A program made the translations under genes and the position numbers. Under the pieces are notes generated by a model, which was not told the origin of the DNA, did not search any database, and was given only the letters and a program-made list of their open reading frames with translations. Below, one piece after another: positions 1 to 5,730 of a stretch of 5,730 bases of DNA; positions within the stretch are counted from its first letter, which is position 1, and every line of letters begins with the position of its first letter. Where the stretch lies: assembly GCF_020216885.1 (NCBI RefSeq), contig NZ_JAIWON010000165.1:1-5730 (forward strand), in the 5' to 3' direction. The DNA comes from Zymomonas sp. Lineage in GTDB: Bacteria > Pseudomonadota > Alphaproteobacteria > Sphingomonadales > Sphingomonadaceae.

Positions 1-1042
1 CAGGAATGTCCTGCATATCGTCAGTGATAAGACCATGGCGATCAACCATATACACTTGACCGCGCGCAGTAGCTTCATCTAGTCCTTCAGCCACCATAGC
101 AGAGACAATTTGTTCTGCGATACCGCAACCAGCGGAACCGGCACCAAGGAAAACGATACGCTGATCTCTGATAGAGGTTTTGCGCGTTTTACAAGCAGAA
201 TAAAGGGTGGCTAAAGCGACCGCAGAAGTTCCCTGAATATCGTCATTGAAACAGCAATATTGATCGCGATATTTTTCCAGCAATGGCAAAGCATTTTTTT
301 GGGCAAAATCTTCAAAATGCAAGAACACATCAGGCCATTTTTGCATCACAGCCTGAACAAACTGATCAACAAAGCTGTAATATTCATCGCCTGTTATCCG
401 TTTATGATGCCATCCCATATAAAGCGGATCATTCAGAAGATTTTCATTATTCGTGCCGACATCAAGAACAATCGGTAAGACCGTCGAAGGGTCAATGCCT
501 CCACAAGCTGTATAGAGTGCCAATTTCCCAATAGGGATTCCCATACCCCCGACCCCAAGGTCGCCTAACCCCAAGATACGTTCGCCATCGGTGACAACAA
601 TAATTTTTATATTTTCCTGTTCCGTCTGTTTCAGGATATCGCCAATTTTATCGCGATCAGGATAAGCGATAAATAAACCACGGCTTTTACGGAAAAGATG
701 AGAATAATTCTGGCACGCGCTGCCTACTGTCGGTGTATAAAGAATAGGCATCATATCGGCGATATGATCGGCAACAAGATGAAAGAAAAGCGTTTCATTC
801 TCATCCTGAAGTGCGCGCAAAAAGATATAGCGATCTAAATCTGTTTTTTGTTCTTTATACTGTTGGTAACAGCGTTCGGCTTGAATATTGATGCTTTCGA
901 TTTGGGCTGGAACCAAGCCTTCTAATTGAAAAGCCTTTCTCTCTTCGGCAGAGAAAGCGCTGCCTTTATTTAAAAGAGGATTCCGAAGTAAGGTAACACG
1001 ACTTTCTTTTACCGGAATAGCCGGTTGCGATTGATAGCTCAT
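1..1042 (-). CDS. maeA: NAD(P)-dependent malic enzyme (oxaloacetate-decarboxylating), large form, N-terminal ~347 residues, cut by the window edge
   Basis: The enzyme oxidatively decarboxylates L-malate to pyruvate and CO2 in the cytosol, reducing NAD+ or NADP+ and linking C4 acids to pyruvate. The frame is open for 347 codons to the left edge; the large-form family is about 540-570 residues, so roughly 200 C-terminal residues lie outside. Visible family landmarks are YTPTVG at 102-107 (likely catalytic Tyr102), the [14 protein letters not shown] block at 150-163, catalytic Lys173 in GIPIGK, metal ligands Glu244-Asp245 (HFEDF) and Asp268 (FNDDIQGT), and the Rossmann GAGSAG at 300-305. Asp334 follows the second Rossmann strand (MVDRHG), which leans toward NAD but does not settle cofactor choice. 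The ATG at 1040-1042 is preferred because GGAG lies 6 nt upstream. An in-frame ATGATG at 1055-1060 has no ribosome site and would add six residues. A terminator-like stem separates it from recN, so it is probably transcribed separately. The symbol maeA (sfcA) is by family resemblance. Confidence 0.96.
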   Translation of the reverse strand, partial: MSYQSQPAIPVKESRVTLLRNPLLNKGSAFSAEERKAFQLEGLVPAQIESINIQAERCYQQYKEQKTDLDRYIFLRALQDENETLFFHLVADHIADMMPILYTPTVGSACQNYSHLFRKSRGLFIAYPDRDKIGDILKQTEQENIKIIVVTDGERILGLGDLGVGGMGIPIGKLALYTACGGIDPSTVLPIVLDVGTNNENLLNDPLYMGWHHKRITGDEYYSFVDQFVQAVMQKWPDVFLHFEDFAQKNALPLLEKYRDQYCCFNDDIQGTSAVALATLYSACKTRKTSIRDQRIVFLGAGSAGCGIAEQIVSAMVAEGLDEATARGQVYMVDRHGLITDDMQDIP

Positions 1043-1138
1043 AAAAGTCTCCGCCATCATAATATAATAAAAATATTTATAGTTGTTATTTAATAACCAT
1101 AAATTTCATTTTAGCTTCGGCTGTATAAACATGATCAA
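1043..1138 (-). promoter_or_regulatory. AT-rich leader of the malic enzyme gene with a 13-bp dyad and a weak promoter candidate
   Basis: This non-coding stretch carries a perfect interrupted palindrome, GTTATT-T-AATAAC at 1085-1097, which could be a regulator-binding site. On the minus strand TTGATC (1133-1138) and TAAAAT (1108-1113) resemble -35 and -10 boxes, but the 19-nt spacer is long. If they are used, the dyad would fall just after the start of transcription. A second -10-like TATAAA (1076-1081) has no good -35 partner. The ribosome site GGAG is at 1049-1052. The dyad and boxes are seen directly; their role is inferred and weak, since chance dyads are common in such AT-rich DNA. Confidence 0.25.
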
Positions 1139-1145
1139 GATTGAG

Positions 1146-1179
1146 AAACAAAACGAATTGTCCGCACGCCTTCAATCCG
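1146..1179 (-). terminator. Probable intrinsic terminator after recN
   Basis: Read on the minus strand, CGGATTG (1173-1179) can pair with CAATTCG (1154-1160) to give a 7-bp stem containing one G-U pair around a 12-nt loop. It is followed at once by TTTTGTTTC (1145-1153). The structure starts about 20 nt past the recN stop codon. In plus-strand RNA the G-U position becomes a C-A mismatch and there is no U-tail, so the signal fits minus-strand transcription. The stem is short and the loop fairly large, so efficiency is uncertain. Confidence 0.5.
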
Positions 1180-1198
1180 AAGAATTTGTTATAGATTT

Positions 1199-2875
1199 TT
1201 AATGGCGCAATAAACGGCGCGCCTGCGCGCGGGCTTCGTCGGTTACCTCTGCCCCTGAAAGCATACGCGCTATTTCCTCTCGCCTTTCGTCAAAAGTGAG
1301 CGCCTTGACTTCTGTCCGAGTAGCAAAAGTCTTTTTAGTAGAAGATTGAGGATGATGTTTTTGGATAAGCCAATGCTGGGCAGCGCGCGCTGCAACTTGA
1401 GGGCTGTGCGTAATAACAAGTAATTGTGATTTTTCAGATAATCTTGCCAAGCGTTCGCCGATGGCACTGGCAACAGCGCCCCCAACGCCTTGGTCAATTT
1501 CATCAAAAATAATAGTTTCAGTCCCCTCAGCCCCCGCTAGAACCACTTTCAATGCCAGCATAAATCGCGAGAGTTCCCCTCCGCTGGCTATTTTCATCAA
1601 AGGCGCAAAATCGGCTCCCGGATTTGTCGAAATCGTAAATTCAACGCGGTCACATCCTTCACTGCCCCATTGTGAAGCCTCTAATTTTTCAATTTTGGTT
1701 TGGAACCGTGCCGCTTCCATTTTTAAGGGCGGCAATTCAGCCATAACCGCTTTATCAAAATTTTCGGCTGTTTTTCGGCGAGATTGGTGTAGCTTTTCTG
1801 CCGCCTGCTGATAATTCTGTCGCGCTGATTTATTTTCAGCCTGTAACAGAGCGATACCCTGTTCACCAGATTCTATCTGTTCCAGTTTACCTTGAAGCTC
1901 TTTTGCAAAATTGGGTAGTTCATCCGGTGCAACCCGATGTTTACGCGCCAAGGCACGTAGTTCAAACAGACGGGCTTCGATAGCATCCAATTTGATCGGA
2001 TCGTTATCAAGCATCATCGCGGCGTGGCCTAGCCTTTCGCTGGCATCGCCTGCTTCATTCAGAGCTTTATCCAAAGATTCAAGAGCTTCCGCCAGAGCAG
2101 GATATTCAAAAGAAATCCGCCCAAGACGCCTTCCAGCCTGTCGCAAGAGCGAAAGCGCGCCATCAGTGCCATCAATCCACTGACCAATGGCTTCCATATC
2201 TTCAGCGAGTCTTGCCCCTTTTTGAAGCATTTTGCGTTCATCAGCGAGAGAGGCTTCCTCCCCATCCTGTGGAGCGAAGGCCGTCAATTCCTGAACGGCA
2301 TCTTCAAGCCATTCTTTGTCCTGCTCCCGCTCTTCTTTTAAAAGCAAGGCTTGCTTGAGGGCTTTTTCTGTTTCCTGCCAGTAAGCATAAGCCTTGGATA
2401 CGGGAGAGGTATCAATATGGCCAAAATTATCGAGTAACAGACGATGGCTACGCGGATTAAGAAGTCCCCTTTCATCATGCTGCCCATGGATTTCGATAAG
2501 ATAACTGGAAACTTCTTTGAGCAGAGAAACCGAAATAGGCTGATCATTCAGTAATGCCCGACTGCCGCCGTCAGCCTTGACGATTCTTTTGACAATCAGC
2601 GCCTCGCCCTCCTCAACCGTCAAAGCATTTTGCTGTAAATAGCGATAGAGAGCATGATCCGGTGGCAATGTAAAACAGGCGGTTACGATGCCTTGCTTGG
2701 AATCCGGTCGGACAAGGCCGCTATCAGCCCTTGCGCCAAGAGCTAGCCCCAAGGCATCAAGAAGGATTGATTTTCCAGCCCCTGTCTCTCCGGTAAGGAC
2801 ACCTAGTCCTTCGGAAAAATCAAGGTCGAGTGCATCAATCAGCACGATATCACGGATGCTAAGCGAAATAAGCAT
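1199..2875 (-). CDS. recN: DNA repair protein RecN (SMC-like ATPase)
   Basis: RecN is a cytosolic SMC-like ATPase that acts early in recombinational repair of double-strand breaks, binding DNA ends and working with RecA. At 558 residues it is full length for the family. The N-terminal ATPase half carries Walker A GETGAGKS at 29-36 and the Q-loop block HGQHDERGLL at 130-139. The middle (about 160-400) is rich in Glu, Lys, Leu and Gln, as expected for the coiled-coil arms. The C-terminal half has the ABC signature SGGELSR at 431-437, Walker B IIFDEID at 455-461, and the switch histidine His490 in VITHSPQVAA. The start MLISLSIRDIVLID matches the usual RecN N-terminus; the ribosome site is only a weak AAAG. 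It lies 55 bp after the glycosyltransferase with no clear terminator between, so read-through is likely. I found no alphaproteobacterial LexA box (GTTC-N7-GTTC type) in the gap. No frameshift or missing motif is seen. Confidence 0.97.
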   Translation of the reverse strand: MLISLSIRDIVLIDALDLDFSEGLGVLTGETGAGKSILLDALGLALGARADSGLVRPDSKQGIVTACFTLPPDHALYRYLQQNALTVEEGEALIVKRIVKADGGSRALLNDQPISVSLLKEVSSYLIEIHGQHDERGLLNPRSHRLLLDNFGHIDTSPVSKAYAYWQETEKALKQALLLKEEREQDKEWLEDAVQELTAFAPQDGEEASLADERKMLQKGARLAEDMEAIGQWIDGTDGALSLLRQAGRRLGRISFEYPALAEALESLDKALNEAGDASERLGHAAMMLDNDPIKLDAIEARLFELRALARKHRVAPDELPNFAKELQGKLEQIESGEQGIALLQAENKSARQNYQQAAEKLHQSRRKTAENFDKAVMAELPPLKMEAARFQTKIEKLEASQWGSEGCDRVEFTISTNPGADFAPLMKIASGGELSRFMLALKVVLAGAEGTETIIFDEIDQGVGGAVASAIGERLARLSEKSQLLVITHSPQVAARAAQHWLIQKHHPQSSTKKTFATRTEVKALTFDERREEIARMLSGAEVTDEARAQARRLLRH

Positions 2876-2880
2876 AACGT

Positions 2881-2892
2881 CTTTATCTAAAG
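2881..2892. repeat. 12-bp dyad CTTTA-TC-TAAAG overlapping the recN ribosome-site region
   Basis: A perfect 5-bp inverted repeat with a 2-bp centre lies 5 bp before the recN start codon. On the minus strand its last four bases, AAAG, are the only Shine-Dalgarno-like element for recN. It could be an operator or a small structure limiting translation, but a palindrome of this size in AT-rich DNA can arise by chance. Confidence 0.25.
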
Positions 2893-2894
2893 TA

Positions 2895-2924
2895 TTTCTG
2901 TTTCGAATCCATCTGAAACAGAAA
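2895..2924. repeat. Perfect 10-bp inverted repeat between the glycosyltransferase gene and recN
   Basis: TTTCTGTTTC at 2895-2904 and GAAACAGAAA at 2915-2924 are exact reverse complements separated by 10 bp. In minus-strand RNA this forms a stem-loop just past the glycosyltransferase stop codon and 20 nt before the recN start. No U-run follows on the minus strand (the next bases are ATACTTTAG), so it is a poor intrinsic terminator in that direction. It may be a processing or stability hairpin between two cistrons, or a binding site for a dimeric regulator controlling recN. The repeat is seen directly; the role is not known. Confidence 0.6.
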
Positions 2925-2930
2925 ATTTTA

Positions 2931-4112
2931 TCAAGAGCGTGGTTTTAGCCTTGGAGCTTGACCACTTTGCTGACGAGCCTGAATAATGCTGAGATAATTA
3001 TCTGCCAAAATTTGGTTTACATTATCCCAACCGTAACACTCACTCCTTTTATAGCCATTGTAGCCCGCTTCTTTGCGAAGTTCTTTATTCTCGCAATAGC
3101 TTTGCAACGCATCGGCGAAATCCTTGATAGCCCCCGGCCGAATAAGACGCCCCATTGAAGGGTCATCAATAAGGCTTTCACTGCCTGTGGCTTGTGCAGC
3201 GACAACGGCTCTGCCGGTTGCCATCGCCTCAAGTGTTACATTCCCAAAAGTTTCAGTGACAGAGGGATTAAACAGAATATCTGTTGAGGCGACGGCGCGT
3301 GCCAAGGATTCCCCTGTTTGGAATCCGGCGAAAATAGCTTGTGGCAAGCGGCGGCTAAACCATCCTCTGGCAGGACCTTCTCCGATCACAAGCACTTTAT
3401 GCGGAATTTTACGACGCACCAATTCATCAATAGTGTCAGAAAAAACGTCTAACCCTTTTTCCATGACCAGTCGCCCAACAAAACCGATCACGACCTCATC
3501 TTCCTTTATGCCGAATTCATGACGTAAATGGATATCGCGCGCTTCAGGTCTGAATAAATTCCGATCAACCCCTCGCGACCAAATTCTTACGTCATAGCTC
3601 ATCCGCTGTTCCCGAAGGAGTTGAGCCATAGATTCTGAGGGTGCAAAAATAGCATCACACCGCCGGTAAAGCCTTCTTAAAATAGCTTCTATAACAGGCT
3701 CTAGAAAAGGCATGCCATAATAACGGGGATAGGTTTCAAAACGGGTATGGACAGAAGCAACAACCGGTAGATTAGATTTACGTGCCAAAGAGACCGCGCG
3801 ATGGCCTAGATACTCAGGACTAGCGATATGAAAGATATTGGGGTCAAATCTTTTGATATCGCGACGGACACGAGAAGGAAGAGCAATCGGGATACAATAT
3901 TCGCTTCGCCCTGGGAAAGGCACCGCTGGAACGCTGATAACTTCACCGATGGCAGGAAAGGCGGGCGTTTCACTTTGGGGAGAATAAATTCGGATGGAAG
4001 CGCCTTGCTTCATTAAATAACTGACTAGTCGGTTAAGAGCTTGATTAGCTCCATCTCGAACATAGTTATAATTACCTGTGAACAGGGCAAGACGAAGGTG
4101 GCGAATATCCAT
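2931..4112 (-). CDS. GT4-family retaining glycosyltransferase, SQD2/MgtA-like (probable glycolipid or polysaccharide glycosyltransferase)
   Basis: This 393-residue protein is a complete GT-B fold glycosyltransferase of family GT4, which transfers a sugar from a nucleotide-sugar donor with retention of configuration. The N-terminal acceptor domain has the glycine-rich start LFTGNYNYVRDGANQAL (10-26) and the block ASVHTRFETYPRYY (119-132), typical of the sulfoquinovosyl- and mannosyl-transferase branch. WSRGVD is at 178-183. The C-terminal donor domain has GRLVMEKG (213-220; Arg214 and Lys219 are the usual diphosphate contacts), VIGEGP (242-247) and TETFGNVTLEAMATG (286-300), with the E-x7-E pair Glu287/Glu295. 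There is no signal peptide or membrane span, so it is cytosolic or peripheral on the inner membrane face. Donor and acceptor cannot be read from the sequence; GDP-mannose, UDP-glucose or another hexose onto a lipid are options. The ATG at 4110-4112 has only a weak AAAGA ribosome site. It precedes recN by 55 bp and probably shares its transcript. Close relatives appear to be common in sphingomonads. Confidence 0.9.
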   Translation of the reverse strand: MDIRHLRLALFTGNYNYVRDGANQALNRLVSYLMKQGASIRIYSPQSETPAFPAIGEVISVPAVPFPGRSEYCIPIALPSRVRRDIKRFDPNIFHIASPEYLGHRAVSLARKSNLPVVASVHTRFETYPRYYGMPFLEPVIEAILRRLYRRCDAIFAPSESMAQLLREQRMSYDVRIWSRGVDRNLFRPEARDIHLRHEFGIKEDEVVIGFVGRLVMEKGLDVFSDTIDELVRRKIPHKVLVIGEGPARGWFSRRLPQAIFAGFQTGESLARAVASTDILFNPSVTETFGNVTLEAMATGRAVVAAQATGSESLIDDPSMGRLIRPGAIKDFADALQSYCENKELRKEAGYNGYKRSECYGWDNVNQILADNYLSIIQARQQSGQAPRLKPRS

Positions 4113-4148
4113 AAATTTCTTTAAAATAACACACTAAAAAGCGTTTTT

Positions 4149-4181
4149 AAAAATTCATATGAGACAGCTATCCCATATAAA
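4149..4181 (-). terminator. Stem-loop with U-tract: terminator of the upstream pair or attenuator in the glycosyltransferase leader
   Basis: On the minus strand TTTATATGGGA (4171-4181) pairs with TCTCATATGAA (4154-4164) to make an 11-bp stem with a 6-nt loop, followed directly by TTTTT (4149-4153). Two of the pairs are G-U in minus-strand RNA and would be C-A mismatches in plus-strand RNA, so the helix is complete only in the direction in which the genes are read. It ends 36 nt before the glycosyltransferase start codon. It could end the transcript of the coiled-coil and secreted-protein genes, or act as a leader attenuator. The stem is AU-rich, so strength is uncertain. Confidence 0.5.
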
Positions 4182-4196
4182 GGCTTTCATTTTTAG

Positions 4197-4234
4197 AAAA
4201 TCATTTTTGATTGAAAGACGTTATAAATGATTTT
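4197..4234. repeat. Perfect 10-bp inverted repeat, possible bidirectional terminator, 3' of the secreted-protein gene
   Basis: AAAATCATTT (4197-4206) and AAATGATTTT (4225-4234) are exact reverse complements around an 18-bp spacer. On the plus strand the right arm runs on into a six-T run (4231-4236). On the minus strand the right arm itself ends in TTTT. It begins about 15 nt past the stop codon of the exported protein, the normal position for a terminator. The wide loop and the absence of GC pairs apart from one make it a weak one; it may act together with the stem at 4154-4181. Confidence 0.4.
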
Positions 4235-4249
4235 TTATTCAAATAGATA

Positions 4250-4672
4250 TCAATGTTTAGATTTCTGTGTTTTTTCTTTTTCTGGAGTATCAGAAAAATG
4301 ACAGGTCGGAAGGTTTAACGACTGAGTATCCTTGCATTGTCGTATCTGGGCAGAACCATCAGGCCCCAGAAATACAGCAAAATCCTGAAAATCAGTTTTG
4401 TCATTTTGGCAACGAACGCTCCACATCGCTAAATTATCATAGCCTTCTTTATTGGGTGAAGCGGAAGCCACCCTCCGGCAGAAATAGCCGGAATCATTTA
4501 AAGCGCCCCTTAGAACCGCAAAGCGTTGCATTTCAGGTAGTTGTTGTAATCTTTGACTATAGGCCAAGGAGGCAGCAACGGGCACCGCTTGCGCTGCTTC
4601 AAAAGAAGGCAAGCCAAGCAATAAAGCCATGCCGAGTGGTAATATAATTTTTATAAAATTTTTCCCTGACAT
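4250..4672 (-). CDS. Small exported protein of unknown function with four cysteines
   Basis: I do not recognise a named family. The 140-residue product begins with a classic Sec signal peptide: MSGKNFIK, a hydrophobic stretch at about 9-23, and an AQA cleavage site giving a probable cut after Ala29. There is no lipobox cysteine, so the mature ~111-residue protein should be periplasmic or secreted and soluble. It has four cysteines (65, 88, 113, 124), suggesting two disulfides. Fragments such as MQRFAVLRGAL (49-58 region), WSVRCQ and FAVFLGPDGSAQIRQC give it the look of a compact, mostly beta domain of a kind seen in uncharacterised sphingomonad proteins. The C-terminus is a charged tail (EKEKTQKSKH). 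The ATG at 4670-4672 has a good ribosome site, AAAGGA. It lies 23 nt after the coiled-coil gene, so the two are probably co-transcribed. The signal peptide and good ribosome site make a real gene likely; the function is unknown. Confidence 0.8.
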   Translation of the reverse strand: MSGKNFIKIILPLGMALLLGLPSFEAAQAVPVAASLAYSQRLQQLPEMQRFAVLRGALNDSGYFCRRVASASPNKEGYDNLAMWSVRCQNDKTDFQDFAVFLGPDGSAQIRQCKDTQSLNLPTCHFSDTPEKEKTQKSKH

Positions 4673-4695
4673 GGCTTATCCTTTTCCCATCAATT

Positions 4696-5730
4696 TTACT
4701 GACGATATTTCTGGATCGCCTGCGATAAGGCAGCATAGAGCTTACCAATATCAGAAGACATCAAAGTGACACTGAGCGCTGTGCCGTCACGACTATTGAC
4801 CACTCGTCTGAGCATAGACTCAAAATCATGAATGTAATAATTCACATGCTCACGAAAATCTGTATTTTTTTCGTATTCCCTCTGTATCGCCCTTAACTCG
4901 TTATTATCGAGCAGGCGGACAGCTTTGCGTGAGAATACCCCGCGATCTCCCTTCAGATAGGACAGCCATGCCGTATCTGAAACATCTGACGACAGGAGGC
5001 GGGTGATATCAATAGTTTTTGACCGTAAGGCATCAATTAACCATGCGACATGACGGGTAAAATTACCTTCGTCATGATTTTCGATTTCTTCCTTGGCTTC
5101 ATTGATGCGCTTTTCGATGCCCGCTGTAATATTGGTAATGGTCAGCATTTGTTGCATCAGTCTTTCAGTTGCTTTGCGGGTCGATTCTACGCTTTTTTCA
5201 GCAACCACATCGATTGAAGATAGCCCCGATTTTACTTTTTCAACCAATGTATGATCAAGCGCCTCGGTAACTTGCTGTTGTAGCATCTTACTAAAATCAG
5301 CACCAAGAGAAGCCATTAGGGCTTTTTCTTCTTCTCTCGTATCTGTCACCAGTTTCTGAATATTTTCGATTTCAGATTTAAGAACAGGCGTTGCCTTGGT
5401 TACCAAACCATGATTTTGTGTCTGAATATTCGCGATTAAATCACTTAGCTGACCTAATTTCTGCACAAATCCGCTTAATTGCGTATTGGCTGATTCAATA
5501 ATCTGATCAAAAGACTGCTGATATTGATCATAATTTTTTTGAATTTCTTCTATAAATTCACGGATTTTATTCTGGCGCTCATCGAGGCCTCTATCTGTAT
5601 CATCGATCAATTCAGATAATTTGTCTTTTTGGTTCAGCAGATGTTGTCCTGCCTGATCAAATTTTTCAGCCACATTAGCCGCTTGGGCTTCGATTGTAAC
5701 AATCTTTGGAGCCAATAAATCGGCAGCCTT
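4696..5730 (-). CDS. Long coiled-coil protein with conserved alphaproteobacterial C-terminal domain, C-terminal ~344 residues, cut by the window edge
   Basis: The reading frame is open to the right edge, so the N-terminus is outside; 344 residues are visible. Numbered from the Leu codon at 5713-5715, residues 1-215 are rich in Gln, Glu, Lys and Leu in heptad-like patterns (for example around 43-75 and 110-160), indicating a long coiled coil or helical rod. From about 220 the composition changes to a more globular region with conserved-looking blocks: WLIDALRSKTIDITRLL (225-241), SDTAWLSYLKGDRGVFSRKA (246-265), TDFREHVNYYIHDFESMLRR (285-304) and LMSSDIGKLYAALSQAI (318-334). I recall this C-terminal block from large uncharacterised sphingomonad proteins, sometimes annotated loosely as ATPase or kinesin-like. 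No nucleotide-binding motif, cysteine or membrane span is present in the visible part. A structural or scaffolding role is an inference. A small exported-protein gene follows 23 nt after its stop. Confidence 0.8.
   Translation of the reverse strand, partial: KAADLLAPKIVTIEAQAANVAEKFDQAGQHLLNQKDKLSELIDDTDRGLDERQNKIREFIEEIQKNYDQYQQSFDQIIESANTQLSGFVQKLGQLSDLIANIQTQNHGLVTKATPVLKSEIENIQKLVTDTREEEKALMASLGADFSKMLQQQVTEALDHTLVEKVKSGLSSIDVVAEKSVESTRKATERLMQQMLTITNITAGIEKRINEAKEEIENHDEGNFTRHVAWLIDALRSKTIDITRLLSSDVSDTAWLSYLKGDRGVFSRKAVRLLDNNELRAIQREYEKNTDFREHVNYYIHDFESMLRRVVNSRDGTALSVTLMSSDIGKLYAALSQAIQKYRQ

Noticed and set aside
260..534. Two overlapping plus-strand reading frames of 72 and 83 codons
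   Set aside because: They lie wholly inside the malic enzyme gene on the opposite strand, have no ribosome site or recognisable protein character, and are antisense shadows.
1055..1060. In-frame ATGATG as an alternative malic enzyme start
   Set aside because: It has only AT-rich sequence upstream and no Shine-Dalgarno, whereas the ATG at 1040-1042 has GGAG at a 6-nt spacing.
1109..1124. Small AGC-TTCG-GCT tetraloop hairpin
   Set aside because: It has only three to four base pairs and no U-run on the minus strand, too little to call a regulatory structure.
2876..2930. LexA/SOS box before recN
   Set aside because: Neither a GTTC-N7-GTTC nor a GAAC-N7-GAAC pattern is present in the gap; the inverted repeat there has a different sequence and spacing.
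1461..2948. Several reading frames (plus-strand 1461-1811, 1911-2183, 2688-2948; minus-strand 1270-1506, 2059-2265, 2338-2547)
   Set aside because: All overlap recN almost completely, and recN has every family motif in its own frame. Their compositions are those expected of out-of-frame translations.
4144..4153. TTTTTAAAAA palindrome
   Set aside because: It is a simple A/T run whose minus-strand T5 half is better explained as the U-tract of the neighbouring stem-loop.
4267..4647. Plus-strand reading frame of 126 codons opposite the exported protein gene
   Set aside because: The minus-strand gene has a signal peptide, a good ribosome site and a spaced cysteine pattern, whereas the plus-strand frame shows no domain or ribosome site.
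5713..5715. TTG codon as a possible start of the coiled-coil protein
   Set aside because: The frame continues open upstream to the window edge (five more codons) and the coiled-coil character begins at once, so this is an internal leucine codon of a longer gene.

Overview
The window is a compact piece of bacterial chromosome in which every supportable gene lies on the minus strand, so transcription runs from right to left. Base composition is moderate to AT-rich, with very AT-rich gaps. The proteins read as alphaproteobacterial, specifically sphingomonad-like: RecN, the glycosyltransferase and the coiled-coil protein all look like their Sphingomonadales relatives. Combined with the unusually low GC for that order and a large-form malic enzyme, this points to Zymomonas (Z. 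mobilis or a close relative). The assignment comes from recognition of the protein sequences and was not tested by a search.

In transcription order, the window begins inside a long coiled-coil protein (4696-5730, cut by the right edge). A gap of 23 nt separates it from a small exported four-cysteine protein (4250-4672), and the two look like one operon. A 137-bp AT-rich gap follows with two consecutive stem-loops. The second is a good intrinsic-terminator candidate whose helix is complete only in minus-strand RNA. Next come a GT4-family retaining glycosyltransferase (2931-4112) and, 55 bp later, the DNA-repair ATPase RecN (1199-2875). No terminator-like U-run separates these two, so they are probably co-transcribed. 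A stem with a U-rich tail after recN (1146-1179) looks like its terminator. The last gene is malic enzyme (1-1042, cut by the left edge), which has a clear Shine-Dalgarno and its own AT-rich leader carrying a 13-bp dyad.

Functionally the neighbours are unrelated: central carbon metabolism (malate to pyruvate), double-strand-break repair, probable glycolipid or polysaccharide synthesis, and a possible envelope or scaffold pair of unknown function. I see no mobile elements, CRISPR arrays, tRNA or rRNA genes, phage genes, or a recognisable defence system. The least explained parts are the coiled-coil plus secreted-protein pair and the stem-loops between genes. The region otherwise looks like ordinary core chromosome, apart from the position of recN, which is away from its usual alphaproteobacterial neighbours.
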